From: Wyeomyia smithii
Taxonomy: Eukaryota; Arthropoda; Insecta; Diptera; Culicidae
Direction: 5' to 3'
NCBI RefSeq assembly: GCF_029784165.1
Contig: NC_073695.1
Coordinates: forward strand, 56,343,290-56,407,289
DNA length: 64,000 nucleotides
A program made the position numbers and the translations under genes. The notes beneath the pieces are model-generated. The model was not told where the DNA came from. It saw only the letters and a list, made by a program, of their open reading frames with translations, and searched no databases. Shown piece by piece: positions 23,396 to 35,660 of the stretch. Within the stretch, counting starts at the first letter, position 1, and every line of letters begins with the position of its first letter.

Positions 23396-24985
23396 TTTTT
23401 CCGCAGTGTACGCCGACTCTTGTATCTTTAGTACCGTTTGGCTAGTAAGATTTAGCGTATATACAGGAAGAAGTAGCCCTTTTTCGACACGAGTACTCTA
23501 ATGAGAATCGTTTGTTCTTATCCGCCCACATTGCTGCAAAACAGTCCACTTCACAGTACCATCGGAAATCAGACAGAACATAAAAACAAGATATTTTATA
23601 CTTTAGAAGAAAAAACTAAATACAATAAAACTTAATGTGCCTAACTGTAGTGGTTTTTATTTGTTTCAGCCATAAAGCAACCATTTTGAATAGCGGTCCT
23701 TTAAAAAATAGCAGCCCGGTAGTTTGTAGGTACTTAAGCAGATTAACAATCGACCCGTGAAAATAAATTTGTGATGTGTAATTGCCAATTTTCCTACAAA
23801 AGCCTCAATCGCCTCCCGTTGAACGGAACAGAATGACGTTATCTTAACAGGATGGTAACATTCTCGTTTCTCTCATGCTATATTATATGCTGTACGATTA
23901 TACTATACACTGTTTAACACGATTTAGACGTAACAAAACAGCACCTAATAGCATCGAACCGTTATTAATTAGGAAGATATGTATTGAATTAATTTAAAAT
24001 CCGTGACCGGAGGATAATATGTGTGCTCATAATTGAATAAGATAGACGCAGTTTATCCTTTACGTCAATACATTCTTTACACAAAGACTAGCAGCTTAAT
24101 TTTGACAATTATTCCGAAAGCCTAAAACTTTTTTTTTGTCTTCAAAAAGTTAATCCCAACGTTCATTTGTCAGGACATAACGAAAAGGAGAAATGTGATA
24201 CTTGAATGAGGATGACTCCTGCCACTTCTTTCCGTAACGATATATTCACTCCATAATAGATATAATTTATGTACTTTACATGGCTGCGTAGTGTAATGTA
24301 ATCCGATACAATCTTGCACTATTTTTATCTATTGCATGCTTTTAGCTTTAACTAGATGGCGCTGTAACACAAAAAATCTATATGAACTAGTACCGCGACC
24401 GTTGCCTCGTTACAGAGAGTAGAGAAGATATATTCGTAAATTTTGTCAAGATGCAATTTGTTTAACAGAAACAATGAGAACGGACAAGAGATTTAAAAAT
24501 GTTGATCAACACCTTATACATATCAAGGCGGCGATCGAAACGTTGAAAGCTTTACGGATTTGGACATTTAACGATTAATATTGTCATGACTTCGGTTACG
24601 ATTGATTTTAGGGTAAATAGTAATAAACTGCGACATATCACGGACCAGGTGATGAATCTCAAGCTTGCATTTTTAAATTCGATTTAATTTGGAAATGAAC
24701 AAAAGCCACACGGGTACTGTTAACAGGTTCTGTAAAGGTAATACTTTTTCCGAATAAATACAAAATTAACCTTATGATAACACAAAACGAAAATCTTCTA
24801 AACCGATTCTATTTCATTATTCCAGTCAGCTTGAACTGTAAACAATGAAACACCAAAAAAATGTTCTGGGAAACAATTATTTACAGCATCTTGCTATTTA
24901 GAATTAACATTCAGAGTGGCGATGTTCGATTTAAAACTAGTGTTGGCTCCTATTCTGCTAGCCGTATCGTGTTGAAATAGGAAAG
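23396..24985. other. Intergenic spacer between convergent TPD52 and V-ATPase G
   Basis: No gene or clear transposon is seen. It probably contains the 3' UTRs of both genes, which are transcribed toward each other. Confidence 0.5.
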
Positions 24986-24990
24986 ATACC

Positions 24991-25766
24991 TTACTTCTTG
25001 TCCATGATTTGAAAATTTTTGTGCAGTTGCGGTTTGATGTCGTAAACCAGCTGAAGAATCTCGTCAATCAGAGCGGCCTTGTTGACGGAAATCGAGCGGC
25101 TCATCTCCTCTATCTTAACAACCGTGTCAGCGTCGATCTTAGCCGCAACACCTTCGCGGCTACCCATGTGCTATAAAAAAAATGTGAAAATATTTCTATC
25201 ATTTTCCATCTTTAATTTATTCAAATTGAAAGGTTGAAAATGTCTAACTACGCAAATAAACTTCAAAATACTGTATATTAAATCGTGATTACACGCATCA
25301 AAACACCACTTAGTGCTCATTGTGTATTCATTCAGTAGGTACCAGTTCGCAGATTGTGCTGAAGGTCATACACTTTGCACCACGAATGGTTTTCTGGCTT
25401 ACCTTCGCTTCGAACTCTTTGAATTGTCTATCACGTTCCTGGCGGTATCTTTCGATTTCTTCCTGGGCTTCCTCCTTGGCTTGTTTCAGCCGACGCTGTT
25501 TTCCTGTTAGGAAAGAAAGTGTACAACAGACATGATTCAATTTCTTATCTAACAGCGATTGAACCGAGCATGATAAGAGCTACACAGAAGAAATGAGCTG
25601 GCGCTGTTATTGATTTTTCTTCTCATATGAGCACAACGCAGCTTTTCTACTTTCTGGCTGCTGGTCTTACAGACAGGAACTTACTTTTCCGTGCTTCGCC
25701 AACCTTTTCTGCAGCTCGCTTTTCAGCGGCCAACAATTGCTGAATTCCATGCGTTTGACTCGCCAT
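24991..25766 (-). CDS. Vha13: V-type proton ATPase subunit G
   Basis: Three exons on the minus strand: 25766-25685 (27 codons plus 1 nt), 25503-25403 and 25170-24991 (stop TAA at 24993-24991). Together they give 363 nt, 120 residues, close to the usual ~117. The N-terminus MASQTHGIQQLLAAEKRAAE is nearly invariant in this family. It continues as a long charged helix (RRLKQAKEEAQEEIERYRQE) and ends with REGVAAKIDADTVVKIEEMS and LQLVYDIKPQLHKNF. Subunit G forms, with E, the peripheral stalk that holds the cytosolic V1 sector to V0. Donors (GTAAGT, GTAAGC) and acceptors (AACAG, TATAG) are canonical and phases agree. Confidence 0.95.
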
Positions 25767-25769
25767 TGC

Positions 25770-26220
25770 ACACTCAATTCAAAGACTTTGTGCGAAAGTG
25801 AAAAAACTGGCCCAAAATTTCCAAATCACCGAATTGAACAACGAGCTCGCGAAGCAAAAGTTAATTAATGTCACTTGCAAGCAAAGTTGCCAGATTTATT
25901 TATTTTGCATCAAATTTCACGGCAGTCTTTAGAGAAGATTATGATTATGGGGGGGGGGGGTGAATAATGACAAATTGATAAAAATGATTTTAAAACTGTT
26001 ATGAAACTATCCATTCAAAAAAATTAGATGTGATATTAGATTAGTAAAAACTTCAATCTTTTAAAAGTTTATATTCGTTTTGAGTAAATTTTAAAAATTG
26101 CCATTGACTTATTTTCGAAAAAATATGTTTATAAATGGGAAAAAGCAAGACTTAACGTTTGTTTTAAGTACAATGTTTACCTTCAATGAATATCTTATGT
26201 TGTGTGTGAAGGCTCTATCT
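25770..26220. other. V-ATPase G upstream region; poly-G tract
   Basis: The 5' flank of the V-ATPase G gene, with a G homopolymer of about 11 at about 25950-25961. Nothing else is recognised. Confidence 0.4.
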
Positions 26221-26224
26221 AATA

Positions 26225-26406
26225 CACTCTTTGACCAAGCGTCAAATATTTGTCACTTTTTGACAGATAAAATTTTGGTCAAAGAAAATTGTTTGTCACT
26301 CTCCAATTTTAACATAGGGCAAACACGGGTATACAACAACCATGATATCAAATAAATTTGGCCATTATGTCAAAAGGTCAAATATTTGACCATTGGACAA
26401 AGAGTG
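26225..26406. mobile_element. TA-flanked MITE (182 bp)
   Basis: The ends CACTCTTTGACCAAGCGTCA and, reversed, CACTCTTTGTCCAATGGTCA, both continuing AATATTTG, are flanked by TA (26223-26224, 26407-26408). The interior repeats the motif GTCAAATATTTG/TTGACC. Tc1/mariner-type by target site. Confidence 0.75.
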
Positions 26407-26879
26407 TAATACAGGCTTAAGCATTTTATAGGAAATTTTGATGCCATGATGAATTTAAGATTGGTAGGCAAATTTTACCCCCCTTTTCAACTCCCCGGTT
26501 GGATGAGATAAAGGACGACAATGACAGGTCTTTTTGAGCAGAGTCTATGTTTATAATATAGAGTCGCGCAAAGATTAAACCAAAGGAACCAAATCAGAGT
26601 GCTTTCCGCAGAAATCACCTCTATATAGGTTCGTTCGTTTTCCTAGGTCTACTGACTCGTAGGGGTGATCTTCTAGTTTAGTCCAAACAAGCGGTAGCGA
26701 GTAAGAATAGCATACATCTCAGAGTTTTTTAGAAATGAACTTTGTGAGCATTCAGCCCTAAGTTTATACACAATTGATAAGTTGCGGCTGCGTTTGCGGC
26801 AATTTGACAGTTAGCCCATACATTTTCTGCCAAATTAACGTCAACGCAACGCAAACGTAACCATTGTGCTTGGGCCTTA

Positions 26880-26965
26880 ATGATTTTTCAGCTTTTCGTG
26901 ATTCAGCCTTTCGTGTTTTTCAGCCTTTCGTGTTTTTCAGCCTTACGTGTTTCAGCCTTTCGTAG
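26880..26965. repeat. TTTCAGCCTTTCGTG tandem repeat
   Basis: Five imperfect units. It resembles the TTCGGCCGTTTGT array at 18935-19060 in spacing and sequence. Confidence 0.6.
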
Positions 26966-27029
26966 TAGACCCGGTTTTGGAGATCAAATGTCGATGTTCT
27001 TAAGGTTGCATCGCGATTTATTACGAGCT

Positions 27030-27480
27030 TTACATATTGCATGTTCGTAATATTCGAACCTCTCTGCTTACGTAAGCTTTAGGGTTTCTGAAGAACAAAC
27101 AACATAAATGTTGCTACACAGTATTTTTTATTTAAATCAGCCCTTATGTGCGGGAATGAACTTTTAGTTAAAAGTTATTCACCAACTTTTGAGTACCTGC
27201 ATGTAGAGTGCCTTAAATATATATCCAGCTTTTTACGCGCCATAATGGCGGACGCTATAAAACGAAGTTCGTAATAAATTACCCAACCTTTTGACAACTC
27301 TGCTTACGTCAGTTTGAAGTCTTCATATATTTTATGAAAAGAAAAATATATCTGGCAACATTTATGTTGCCAATTTTTCGGAAATCGCAAATCTGACGTA
27401 GGCAGAGAGGTTCGCATATTACGAACACGCATTGTAGCGACCGCCATTAAGGTGCGTAAAAAGCTGGATAGAGTGGCGAC
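27030..27480. repeat. Inverted-repeat cluster (foldback remnant)
   Basis: TATCCAGCTTTTTACGCGCC with TAATGGCGG (about 27220-27250) reappears inverted at about 27440-27468. TTCGTAATATTCGAACCTCT with CTGCTTACG (27046-27075) reappears inverted at about 27390-27425. Probably nested non-autonomous elements. I did not find clean ends. Confidence 0.5.
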
Positions 27481-27624
27481 ACTGTCAAAATGGAAATAGA
27501 AAATATCTGTCAGTGTCATTCCAATTGAGCAAACAACCCATTAAACTCGTGTGGGGAAAAGAGAAAGGATGTTGAGTGTTACCAGTGTTACCAGCGTTAC
27601 TTTTGATGACACGGCGCCACTCTA

Positions 27625-27846
27625 GTTATATTATTGTTCCAGTTGAAAATCAATATATCGATTCGCGACTTTCGATTATTTTACCTTATGCACAATGCGC
27701 ATAGTGTCGCATCTAGTGCGCTGTATTGCGCGTCAGATGCGCTATACAGCGCACTAGATGCGACATTATGCGCATTGTGTATAAGGTTAAAAAATCGAAA
27801 GTCGCGAGTCATTATTTCGGTTTTCAACTGAAACAATAATATTATA
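27625..27846. mobile_element. Hairpin MITE, nearly fully palindromic (222 bp)
   Basis: The two ~105-bp arms pair almost completely: TATTATTGTTCCAGTTGAAAA against the inverted right end, then CGCGACTTTCGAT, then CGCATCTAGTGCGCTGTAT around a short loop at about 27728-27744. The 9-bp flanks GCCACTCTA and GGCACTCTA differ by one base. Long arms with a 9-bp duplication suit a MULE-type MITE, but the mismatch leaves this open. Confidence 0.7.
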
Positions 27847-27859
27847 GGCACTCTACCTG

Positions 27860-29320
27860 CATGGATGTCATCATTTAGATAAAATTGGATATCTTAAATC
27901 ATCAATAGGCGATTAAAATGACTGTTCGACTGACAGCTGGCGCTGCAGTGAAAATGATGATGATGATTTGTAGGCAGCATTTTACCTATCAATATTCTAT
28001 TTGCAGTGAGTTATCACAAGTTAACGTAGTGTGAGACTTCAAATATTTAAATTTTTTTCACTATACGGTAGATTCAAACTAAGAAAATGCAATTTCTACA
28101 CGCTATGTATCTACCAGCTCCTGGAAAAACATAACTTCAAATTAGAAAAGAAACCGGATCACACATATTTGCAATTTCATATATATTTTCTTGACAGTAA
28201 TCAGTCTACTAGATGCTGCTGAAAGTTTCTAAACAGCTGCATTGATATTGGCGTCGAGAACATCCATTTTGAGCAAATATCGCATGAAAACAGTCTCCTG
28301 TGTATTCTTTTCAGCTGTTGCGTTCTTTTTGCACCTATTTTTATGCGTATTATTTACCTTACCTAAGACAAGCAATAACAAAACACACTGCTCCCTGCAT
28401 GTGACTGGAAACAAGGTCAAAAAGCCCTCAACGCGTCCAAGAAACATAAACTGTGTCTGTGTGCGTATTATCGGTTTGCAACTTGACAAGACATTTCTGT
28501 AGTTGTTGTTGTCAAGCTCATATTGGATACTTTATGACCATTACACACAAACATTCACCAGTTATGTTTCTGAGAGTCGTTCGGGGGCGCCACATTACTG
28601 GAAGTTCGCAAGGTATATGAGAAGATCTAACACTTGTGTATCTTATTATCTCGTCTTTGACCTTACCCAGGGAAAACATTAGTAATATTGTCTTTGTGTG
28701 TAGGTTGAAAACAGCAAACCAATCGATTTTGTGCACAAAGTCAAGCCACCCAATCCAAACGTGACGAAGCGTTACTCTGAAAACACTGAATCGTCGTTTT
28801 TATATAACCCCGGATCAATGGCTACCGACCCATACTGTTGATAAACGTTGATGCCCGTTCGAGGAGCGAAAAGAAAAAAAGGCGACATGACAAAGAGCTG
28901 TCAAAATACCACCGATGTGTGAGCCGTCATCAGCCCAACTACAGTCAGTTTCCAAAATATAAGTCTTCAATGAACGCTAAAGTTAGCAAGCCCGCAATAA
29001 ATCGTTTTATTATTGGTAAATATCGTCCAGAATCGGTTGAAACAATAACAAACGTGTGCGCCGAATGTCGGTCTCGCGGTTCCCGGTAGTGGCTTTTGCG
29101 ATCCGTTACCGCCGAGGGTGCAATTAACGTTGAAACCCACTTCCGCTTTGCAGTCGAGCGGAAGCGGAATGTCCCGCAGCAGTGGTGGCTGTGTGCGTAA
29201 AGAGAAACAGTGTACAAGATGGAGAAGTTATTCCGAGGGAATTTGTGGTTTATTTCATTCGCTGGTGGGAATCGTGTTTATCGGAAAGTGCAAGAGTGAA
29301 AATGTACGCTTGTGAATTAC
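27860..29320. other. No gene supported; possible promoter or 5' exon near 28800-29200
   Basis: Several short frames overlap on both strands with no family features. A TATATAA at about 28799-28806 and a GC-richer block at 29040-29200 could be a promoter with a non-coding first exon of a gene to the right. No splice partner could be shown. Confidence 0.25.
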
Positions 29321-30372
29321 ATCAAGAAAATTGGATTATGTTAGTTTTCGAATGAATATCCCGGAAGTTCGATATCCTTGAGACGGATGGTCGCCTGTGT
29401 TGTTAGGTTATAATGATTAATGGTCGAAACAAAGTCGAATGAAACTTTTTTTTAAAGAAATATAATGTTTAGCGAAACCGGGAGTGAATCTTTAGTGCTT
29501 AATGGAAGTTGAATTTGAAATGAGTCGGGTAGATAAGATATTGTCTGCTCCGAAAATTTTGCACCTTTCCAAGAATTTCTGCCGAATGGATAAGTATAGC
29601 ATACTTACAACCGTACTGAAACCTTGAAACCCGGTCATAACTTTGTTCGGCAGATTTGTGATTTATTATTGTTCATAACAGCCAATTGTTTTTATAGACC
29701 TATCCAACAAGAGGTTCAACCACAGTTCTCCTTATCAGAAGAGGCTTTCTTAAACTGTTATCTTCTACCAGAGCATAGTTTTTTACAGTCTGCATGAACT
29801 CTTGTAGAAAGCAAAGCTTAAAGGCCACTATCGACGTTATGTTACTTATAGATTCCGTAAACACCTGCTAGTGTACAGGACAATTGCGCCATCGGTATAG
29901 TTTCCCAAAGCTGAGGTTTGAACATCCGACGACTGATTATAAATCATGATTACTGTTCGTCTGAAAATGAGTTTCGGCTGTTTCATTTGTTTGGTCGATT
30001 TGCCAGGCATTTTCGGATGATTTCCATTTATTATTCTATGTACATTGATCAGCTACATTCATTGACACAAGTGTCTTACACCAGGTCCATAGGAGACTAC
30101 CTATTGTCTAACGGTCAGTGCCATCTGCTTAACTACCTGCTGACAGGCGTGACTCAGAGAATTTTCCCTAGACTAAATCTCATCGATATCGCCTGAAATA
30201 GCACTCGACCTAGCTCTATCATTTTTATCTATCGATGTTTGAATTATGGAAATAAAACTATTAAGCTCTTAGGTACATGAGAATGCAATTTTCATTTTTG
30301 ATCTGATTCTGATTTTTTTTTGTAGAATACTAAATGCAGAATCTAGATTAAAACCAGCGTCACAATGAGAAA
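29320..30372. other. Intergenic stretch, nothing supported
   Basis: The longest frame, 29918-30196 plus, has no recognisable features. No inverted repeats with target duplications are seen. Confidence 0.4.
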
Positions 30373-30380
30373 AAATAAAC

Positions 30381-30600
30381 CAGGGGCGACTGGTGACTTT
30401 CAAAATTACCTGTTCAACTATAAATTCTAAAAATCACAGTTTGGGGAAGTAATCACAATCATTTCCGCGGAAAAACGCAAGCTATTCTTTTTGTTACTAT
30501 TTAGAAATAACGTTAAAAAATAATGAAATATAAATTTAGGTTAAATTTATTTTTTACCTGTCGCCCCGTGTGCAATGCACAGGTTGCACCTACGCCCCTG
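30381..30600. mobile_element. hAT MITE with CAGGGGCG ends (220 bp)
   Basis: CAGGGGCG starts at 30381 and its inverse CGCCCCTG ends at 30600. An exact 8-bp duplication AAATAAAC flanks it (30373-30380, 30601-30608). A diverged copy lies inside the hAT relic at 14091-14239. Confidence 0.88.
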
Positions 30601-30699
30601 AAATAAACGAAGTTTTAATTTGGGGATGAGAAAAAATAGTCGCAAATTTTGAGAAAATGCCGAAAATGTATAAGGAGCGCTAACCGTCAAAATCTAGAA

Positions 30700-31185
30700 C
30701 AACATTACTCGTAAAAACTTTATCTTAGCACTGTACGCCTGAAATTTCATTAAACGGATATAATCAGTGTAAACGGGAACACTTTTCCCGAAAAAACATG
30801 TTTGGAGCGCTGAAAATTGCATTGAAATTTTTTTTCGGCAAAGTCAAACTTCGTGTATCAAAAATCGATCGTTAAACGACCGGGGAATTCAATAACGAAC
30901 ATTTAAAAAAAAAGATGAACATAATCGGTTCGGTAGTTTTACCGCAATCGTAGACACGGCAAAGTCATTTTTTGAGTAACACCATTCCAGGATAAACGCG
31001 TATAAAGTTTCAAGTTTAGCTCATGCGGCCGTGGCGAGGTGCGCTGCGAATCGCTCTTACTTTCTCCTTATTGTTCAGATCTTCATAAAAATTTGTGAAA
31101 ATGTTCTCAAAATGTTGTACTTCAAGATAATGCAATAAAAAATTTTAAATTTTTTGGAAAATAAGGTATATTACCCCTTAAGACG
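30700..31185 (+). repeat. Dispersed ~450-bp repeat, copy 1
   Basis: Matches 45540-46015 in the same orientation along its length. Shared landmarks are AAACGGGAAC, ATCGGTTC(G/A)GTA, TCAAGTTTAGCT and ATGCGGCCGTGGCGAGG. No coding capacity. Family unknown. Confidence 0.65.
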
Positions 31186-31430
31186 AACTGAACAAAACAA
31201 ATCGCGTGTAATGTCCACGGTTCATACAAAATTTTTAGAATTGATATGGGCAGTTGTCCACGGAGGGGAAAGGTGGAGGGTCAAAATCATTAAAAATCTG
31301 GCCACGTGGAATGTGGCCTCTAATGTATAAAAATCAAGTTTTATTACATTTGCAACCTGACACGTTCGCACAACAAGTTGATAAACTCATCCGTGAAATC
31401 TACCGCAAACTGCATATATTGTGCCTCATA

Positions 31431-31990
31431 CAGGGGATAGTCAAAATAAGTAAGACAGGCCAAATTTTGGTTAACTTTGCCAAATATTGTTCGATTTCAA
31501 TGACTCGAACACCATTTAACTAGGAACTTTTAAAGGTTCATTCCCTGACCACAAATGTGGCCTAGGTGGCCTAGGATGTAGGAAATATTCCTGAGTTCCA
31601 GCAGGTACGGCAAAGCTGCTAATTTTTGGATGAATTTTGCCTCGTCTAGACGGGACTCGAAAATTTTTTCGAAGCCTAAAGTCACACCTATTCCCGTTCA
31701 TTTTCGCATCCTCGCAAACTGCATACATTGCCCGCTTTACTAAACTTAAAATGTAAGTCATATGACAAAAAATGAAATTAGTTCGTAAAGATAATGGCTT
31801 GCCTGATAAAAATGCTTATTTGCATCATGAGCATAGATGGAGAAGCATTCCTATAGTGAATGGTGCATCAAGACTAGGAATCGGCCAGGAACACATTGAG
31901 AAATGGCTATTTTTCATCCGGATGTCCGCAAGGGAACCTGAAGTAGGGGACATCTACATTGATGAAATGTACCCGTGCGATTAATTTAAA
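31431..31990 (+). mobile_element. Truncated copy of the 1.4-kb foldback element (F family)
   Basis: The left end CAGGGGATAGTCAAAATAAG after TA, then CGATTTCAATGACTCGAACA, match the ends of the F elements at 56852-58253 and 59655-61055. Similarity continues to GAAATGGCTATTTTTCATCC with CGGATG near 31905-31925. The opposite end is missing. The segment 31696-31790 also matches 37755-37850. Confidence 0.65.
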
Positions 31991-33038
31991 TACCTACGAA
32001 GAGGACTAACCCGACAAAGGGGCGGGGTCACGAACACGGTATTATGGAAAAAATAAAAAAAAAGGTTGGGCTGCGCTGCGCGTTGTTTTTTCAGGTATAA
32101 AGACAAATGTTGTTCGCGAAGTGCATTAGTTTTCCGTCAACCGTTCCGTTAACCCTTCCATACTATAGCTGTTACCAAGAGAGCTAGCCAAGTACGCCAG
32201 GTCCGAAGCTAAAGCTAACTCGAAATACACTAGCTCAAAGTGAATTGTTTCGTTTCTCCTGCCAAGTACAAATTACAATTGGCGTTTTGCAAGGCCACAA
32301 ATACGTTCTTGAAACAATGTTTAATTTTACTACCTTACATATTACGAAATAGGTAGTTCTACATTTATTTCAAGCGAATAAAAACTGACATTAAAATTGT
32401 TTTTCTCGAAATGCGATCGTATTTTAGCTATTGAGCTAGTTTGAATTATGTTTGAAATTTGTTTGTTGTTGTTATTGAGTCGTTTAGAATGTGTAATACA
32501 AAATAAATAGCTAGATTAATGTGATTATTCAACTCGGAAAAATCTTTTGATGAATAAGTTAAAAAAAATCCCATTGTTGTCAGAATATGAAGACAATATT
32601 AACACTAGGGTGACAATGTCTGTATGAAAAAAATTTCATCATCGAATTTTAAAACCCTAACGTGTACATTTTGTTTATTGGCTCAGAAAAATAACCTGTG
32701 CAAAATTTCAGCTCAATCTGATACGATTTAGGGGTGTCTCAAAGCGCACAAAGTTGCGATTTTTCGACCCTCGAGTCGGCTTCGAAATGGTCACGGTAGA
32801 ACCATTTTTCACTGCGATAATCCTCTTCTTTTTCCTCTGATGCTACCAAGGCTCGCTGTCTTAGTAAATTTTTTAACAAACATGTCAAACGAGTACCACC
32901 ACCACGACGTTTTTTTCCTCAAACGTATTTTGATATCTTTTCTAGAAATGAGAGTTACGCACGTTGAGTGCGGATATTTTAGAAATTATTTATATCATTA
33001 ATCTTGTAATAATATTTCTCAACATAAATAGAACGAAG

Positions 33039-33388
33039 CGGGGGCCTAGTGTGGTTGGTTACGTCTCCGCCAACCACGCTCGACGCCTGGGTTCGAATCC
33101 CACCGCCGACATAGGTGTCGATGGTTGTGAGGTGGCGTGATCCACTCACAACCAACCCAACTGGTCTATATTCAATCCTAGCCGACACCGGGAGATTTTC
33201 TGAGGCGAAAAATCTCTGGGATCACGCCTTCCATCGCATGAGGAAGTAAAGCCGTTGGCGCCGGTCCGTTAATAAACGGGTCGTGAGTTAGGGTCCTGGG
33301 TGTGGAGTCGCCTCCCTGGGCGTCGGTGATTGGTCACAACAGTGGCGGAACTAGACCGACGGAAAATAAGCGAGAATAAAAAAAAAAA
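33039..33388 (+). mobile_element. Intact tRNA-derived SINE with poly(A) and target duplication
   Basis: The head has an A-box-like TGGTTGGTTACGTCTCCG and a perfect B box GGGTTCGAATCCC (about 33091-33103). The body contains CATCGCATGAGGAAG and ends in an A run. The 13-bp duplication AAATAGAACGAAG flanks it (33026-33038 and 33389-33401, the latter merging with the A tail). The undamaged structure suggests recent LINE-assisted insertion. Confidence 0.9.
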
Positions 33389-33862
33389 AAATAGAACGAA
33401 GTATACTCAAATAGGCCAGAATAACACCGCCGCGAGTGTCGAATGATCATCCTTTTCTTTGTTTAAAAGGCGACGGTCGGTTTTACATTAGTTGGAAAAG
33501 TCGAAAATTTATAATTTATCATATTTATTAGGCATCTTACACTAGATTTTCATTAGGGTGGTTTTTTTTTTTGACGTAGAGCTACGTCTCTCAGGAAGTT
33601 CGGCTATATACTCGGCTACATAGGGATGTAAAATGAAAATCCAAACCCGGGAAAAGTGAAAAATATGTCCAATTTCAAATGCTAATAAATCGGTTAGTTT
33701 TCGAAGGATTTTCTTTGTTCTTGCAGCAATAGATTGGAAAATCTTCTAAGACTTCTCCCAAATGCAAAAAATTGTAATTTTTTTATTCAAACTATTGTAC
33801 TATCAAAAATTGTCAAGCCTTGTTACAATGCAAAATTCGACCTATGATTGGTCGTTATATGA

Positions 33863-34182
33863 TTGTTCTCCAAGAACGGTCGACAGAATTATAGACCTAG
33901 TAATTTGAATGTGCTATTTGTCCTATATAAGAGCCTGTTTCAACGGAAACCGCTCATGTTAGTTCTAGACATCGACAACAGCAGTCCTCCCTTAGCAGCA
34001 CCAGCTGTGGTAGCGGATAGCATCAGCAGCAGCAGTGGTATCAGCAGCGATATCGGGGCCAGCTGGTGCAGCGGCGCTTCCTTTAGTAAAAGCTGCCTTT
34101 GTGCAGTAGCGAGCAGCATTAGTAGTAGGTACATTAGCCGACACTTCCTCTGATGAAAAGTTGCCGTATTTTGACAACACAC
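33863..34182. other. Ala/Ser-rich open stretch, uncertain coding
   Basis: CAG/GCA-triplet-rich DNA is open on both strands. On the minus strand 34180-33992 reads EVSANVPTTNAA, then AAAPAGPDIAADTTAAADAI. On the plus strand a TATATAA at about 33920 precedes an Ser-rich frame. The minus reading looks more protein-like, but no family is recognised and no stop-to-stop gene is clear. It may be an exon captured by a transposon or a short gene relic. Confidence 0.25.
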
Positions 34183-35081
34183 AAACGTTTTGGGATGCTG
34201 GCTTTCAAAGTATATGGGCCGTCAAATTTTCAGTGTGAAAACAGCTTTCAACTGTGTTATCAGAAAAATGCCCTAAGCACACAAAAAACACAAAATTATT
34301 GAAGATATGATATTTTCTCGTTTTGCGCTGGAATTAAAAATAAAATGTAATTTTAATCTCTAAGCACTTTGACTGTTGAAAGTTGTTTGCGTTGTATAGT
34401 GTTTCCTTCATTTTTGTTCAGTGATGTATGTGCAAACTAAAATTCGGTAGCATTTCAACTCCTCTTTTGCACAAAATTTTAAACATATTCAATACAAGTA
34501 ATGTAACAAACAACCTTATGTAGTTCTACGTCAACCTTGCGGTCGTGGCTTTGCTTACAACCTTTGTGATTTGCAGGGTGACGACTACCGGGAAAAACCG
34601 GGAGAATTGGGGAATATCAGGGATTTAATTTTTCGATCAGGGAAATCAGGGAATATCAGGGAATTTAAAAAGTCATCAGGGAAAATTTTAGAGGCTTGGG
34701 ATTTTTTTACGGAGTTTAGTTAGTTCTGAATTGGATTTATTAACAAGTCATTAAGTAGTACGCGTATTTTATGGTAGTTACTACGCTTTTTTATAAAAAC
34801 CAGTGGTTAGACGAGATTTTTTTCTTCAGTTTCTTGCAATTGCTTCCGAACTATTGACGCACCGTCTAACATCACCTGAGCAAACTCCACTATCGCTATT
34901 GTCATATTCCAGTAATCAAGAATGGCGCTTGCTGTCTTGCAACCAATTAACAGAAGACTCAAAGGCTTGCTCAATAGTTTGAGTGTGTTCATAACTCGAA
35001 ATATAGTGAGCCCAATTAAAGACGAAGTCACACGTTAATTTTATCAAATTTCTACCCGGGAATTTTTACCAGCAGAATTAA

Positions 35082-35205
35082 CCCTTTATATGGCAGTGCC
35101 AACAACTTTCGTTTTTTTCTGCATCATAATTACGAGCTGTGATCAGTGATCAGAAATAAACAATAAAATTTAATCACATTTTTTTGGCCTCGGCCCGTTA
35201 AAGGG
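35082..35205. mobile_element. piggyBac-type MITE (124 bp) with TTAA flanks
   Basis: The ends CCCTTTATATGG and, reversed, CCCTTTAACGGG lie between TTAA (35078-35081 and 35206-35209). It has the same design as the 13342-13480 element. Confidence 0.7.
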
Positions 35206-35214
35206 TTAATCGAA

Positions 35215-35660
35215 ACTAACTTAAATGAGATTAAATCTATCATTAAAATTTTCAAAAGTATAAAAGCACCTCGTCACGATGGGGTTTTAAACATTTTAAA
35301 TGAAGTTCTTGAGAAATTCTCAGAAACTGCTTTGAAATGATCATTTTGTCAAATTATGGAAAAATGCCAAAAACACTCAAATTTTAAAGCCGGATAAGAA
35401 ACCAGTTGAGGTTTCAAGTTGTCGACCAATCAATTTATGATGATACGAGCTAATGAATCTGAAGGTTATTCAAGTGGAGCTGCTCTTCTTTACATAAAAA
35501 AGCATTCGACAGTGTTTAGCATAAAGGTTTGATTGCGAAATTGTTAATTTCTAATTTTCTACTTTTTACAGCCAAGATTTTAAAACAATTATTCAACTGA
35601 TCCAACCACAATTCGAAATCTGATTGATTTTCTTGTCAAAGCAGGTGTGCCTCGAAATAG
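35215..35660 (+). pseudogene. Jockey-like reverse-transcriptase fragment
   Basis: Degenerate frames read IKSIIKIFKSIKAPRHDGV, then LKPDKKPVEVSSCRPINL and KKAFDSV-HKGLIAKL. These correspond to the RT fingers (K-A-P-G-x-DG, Y-RPISLL) and the first palm aspartate (AFD-V-H-GL). Stops and frameshifts are frequent. Confidence 0.6.

Noticed and set aside
25328..25540. A 70-codon V-ATPase G frame ending VSQKTIRG...
   Set aside because: It reads through the donor at 25402 into intron; the true exon is 25403-25503.
33080..33105. Functional tRNA gene
   Set aside because: The B box belongs to a SINE with poly(A) tail and target duplication; no paired acceptor stem.
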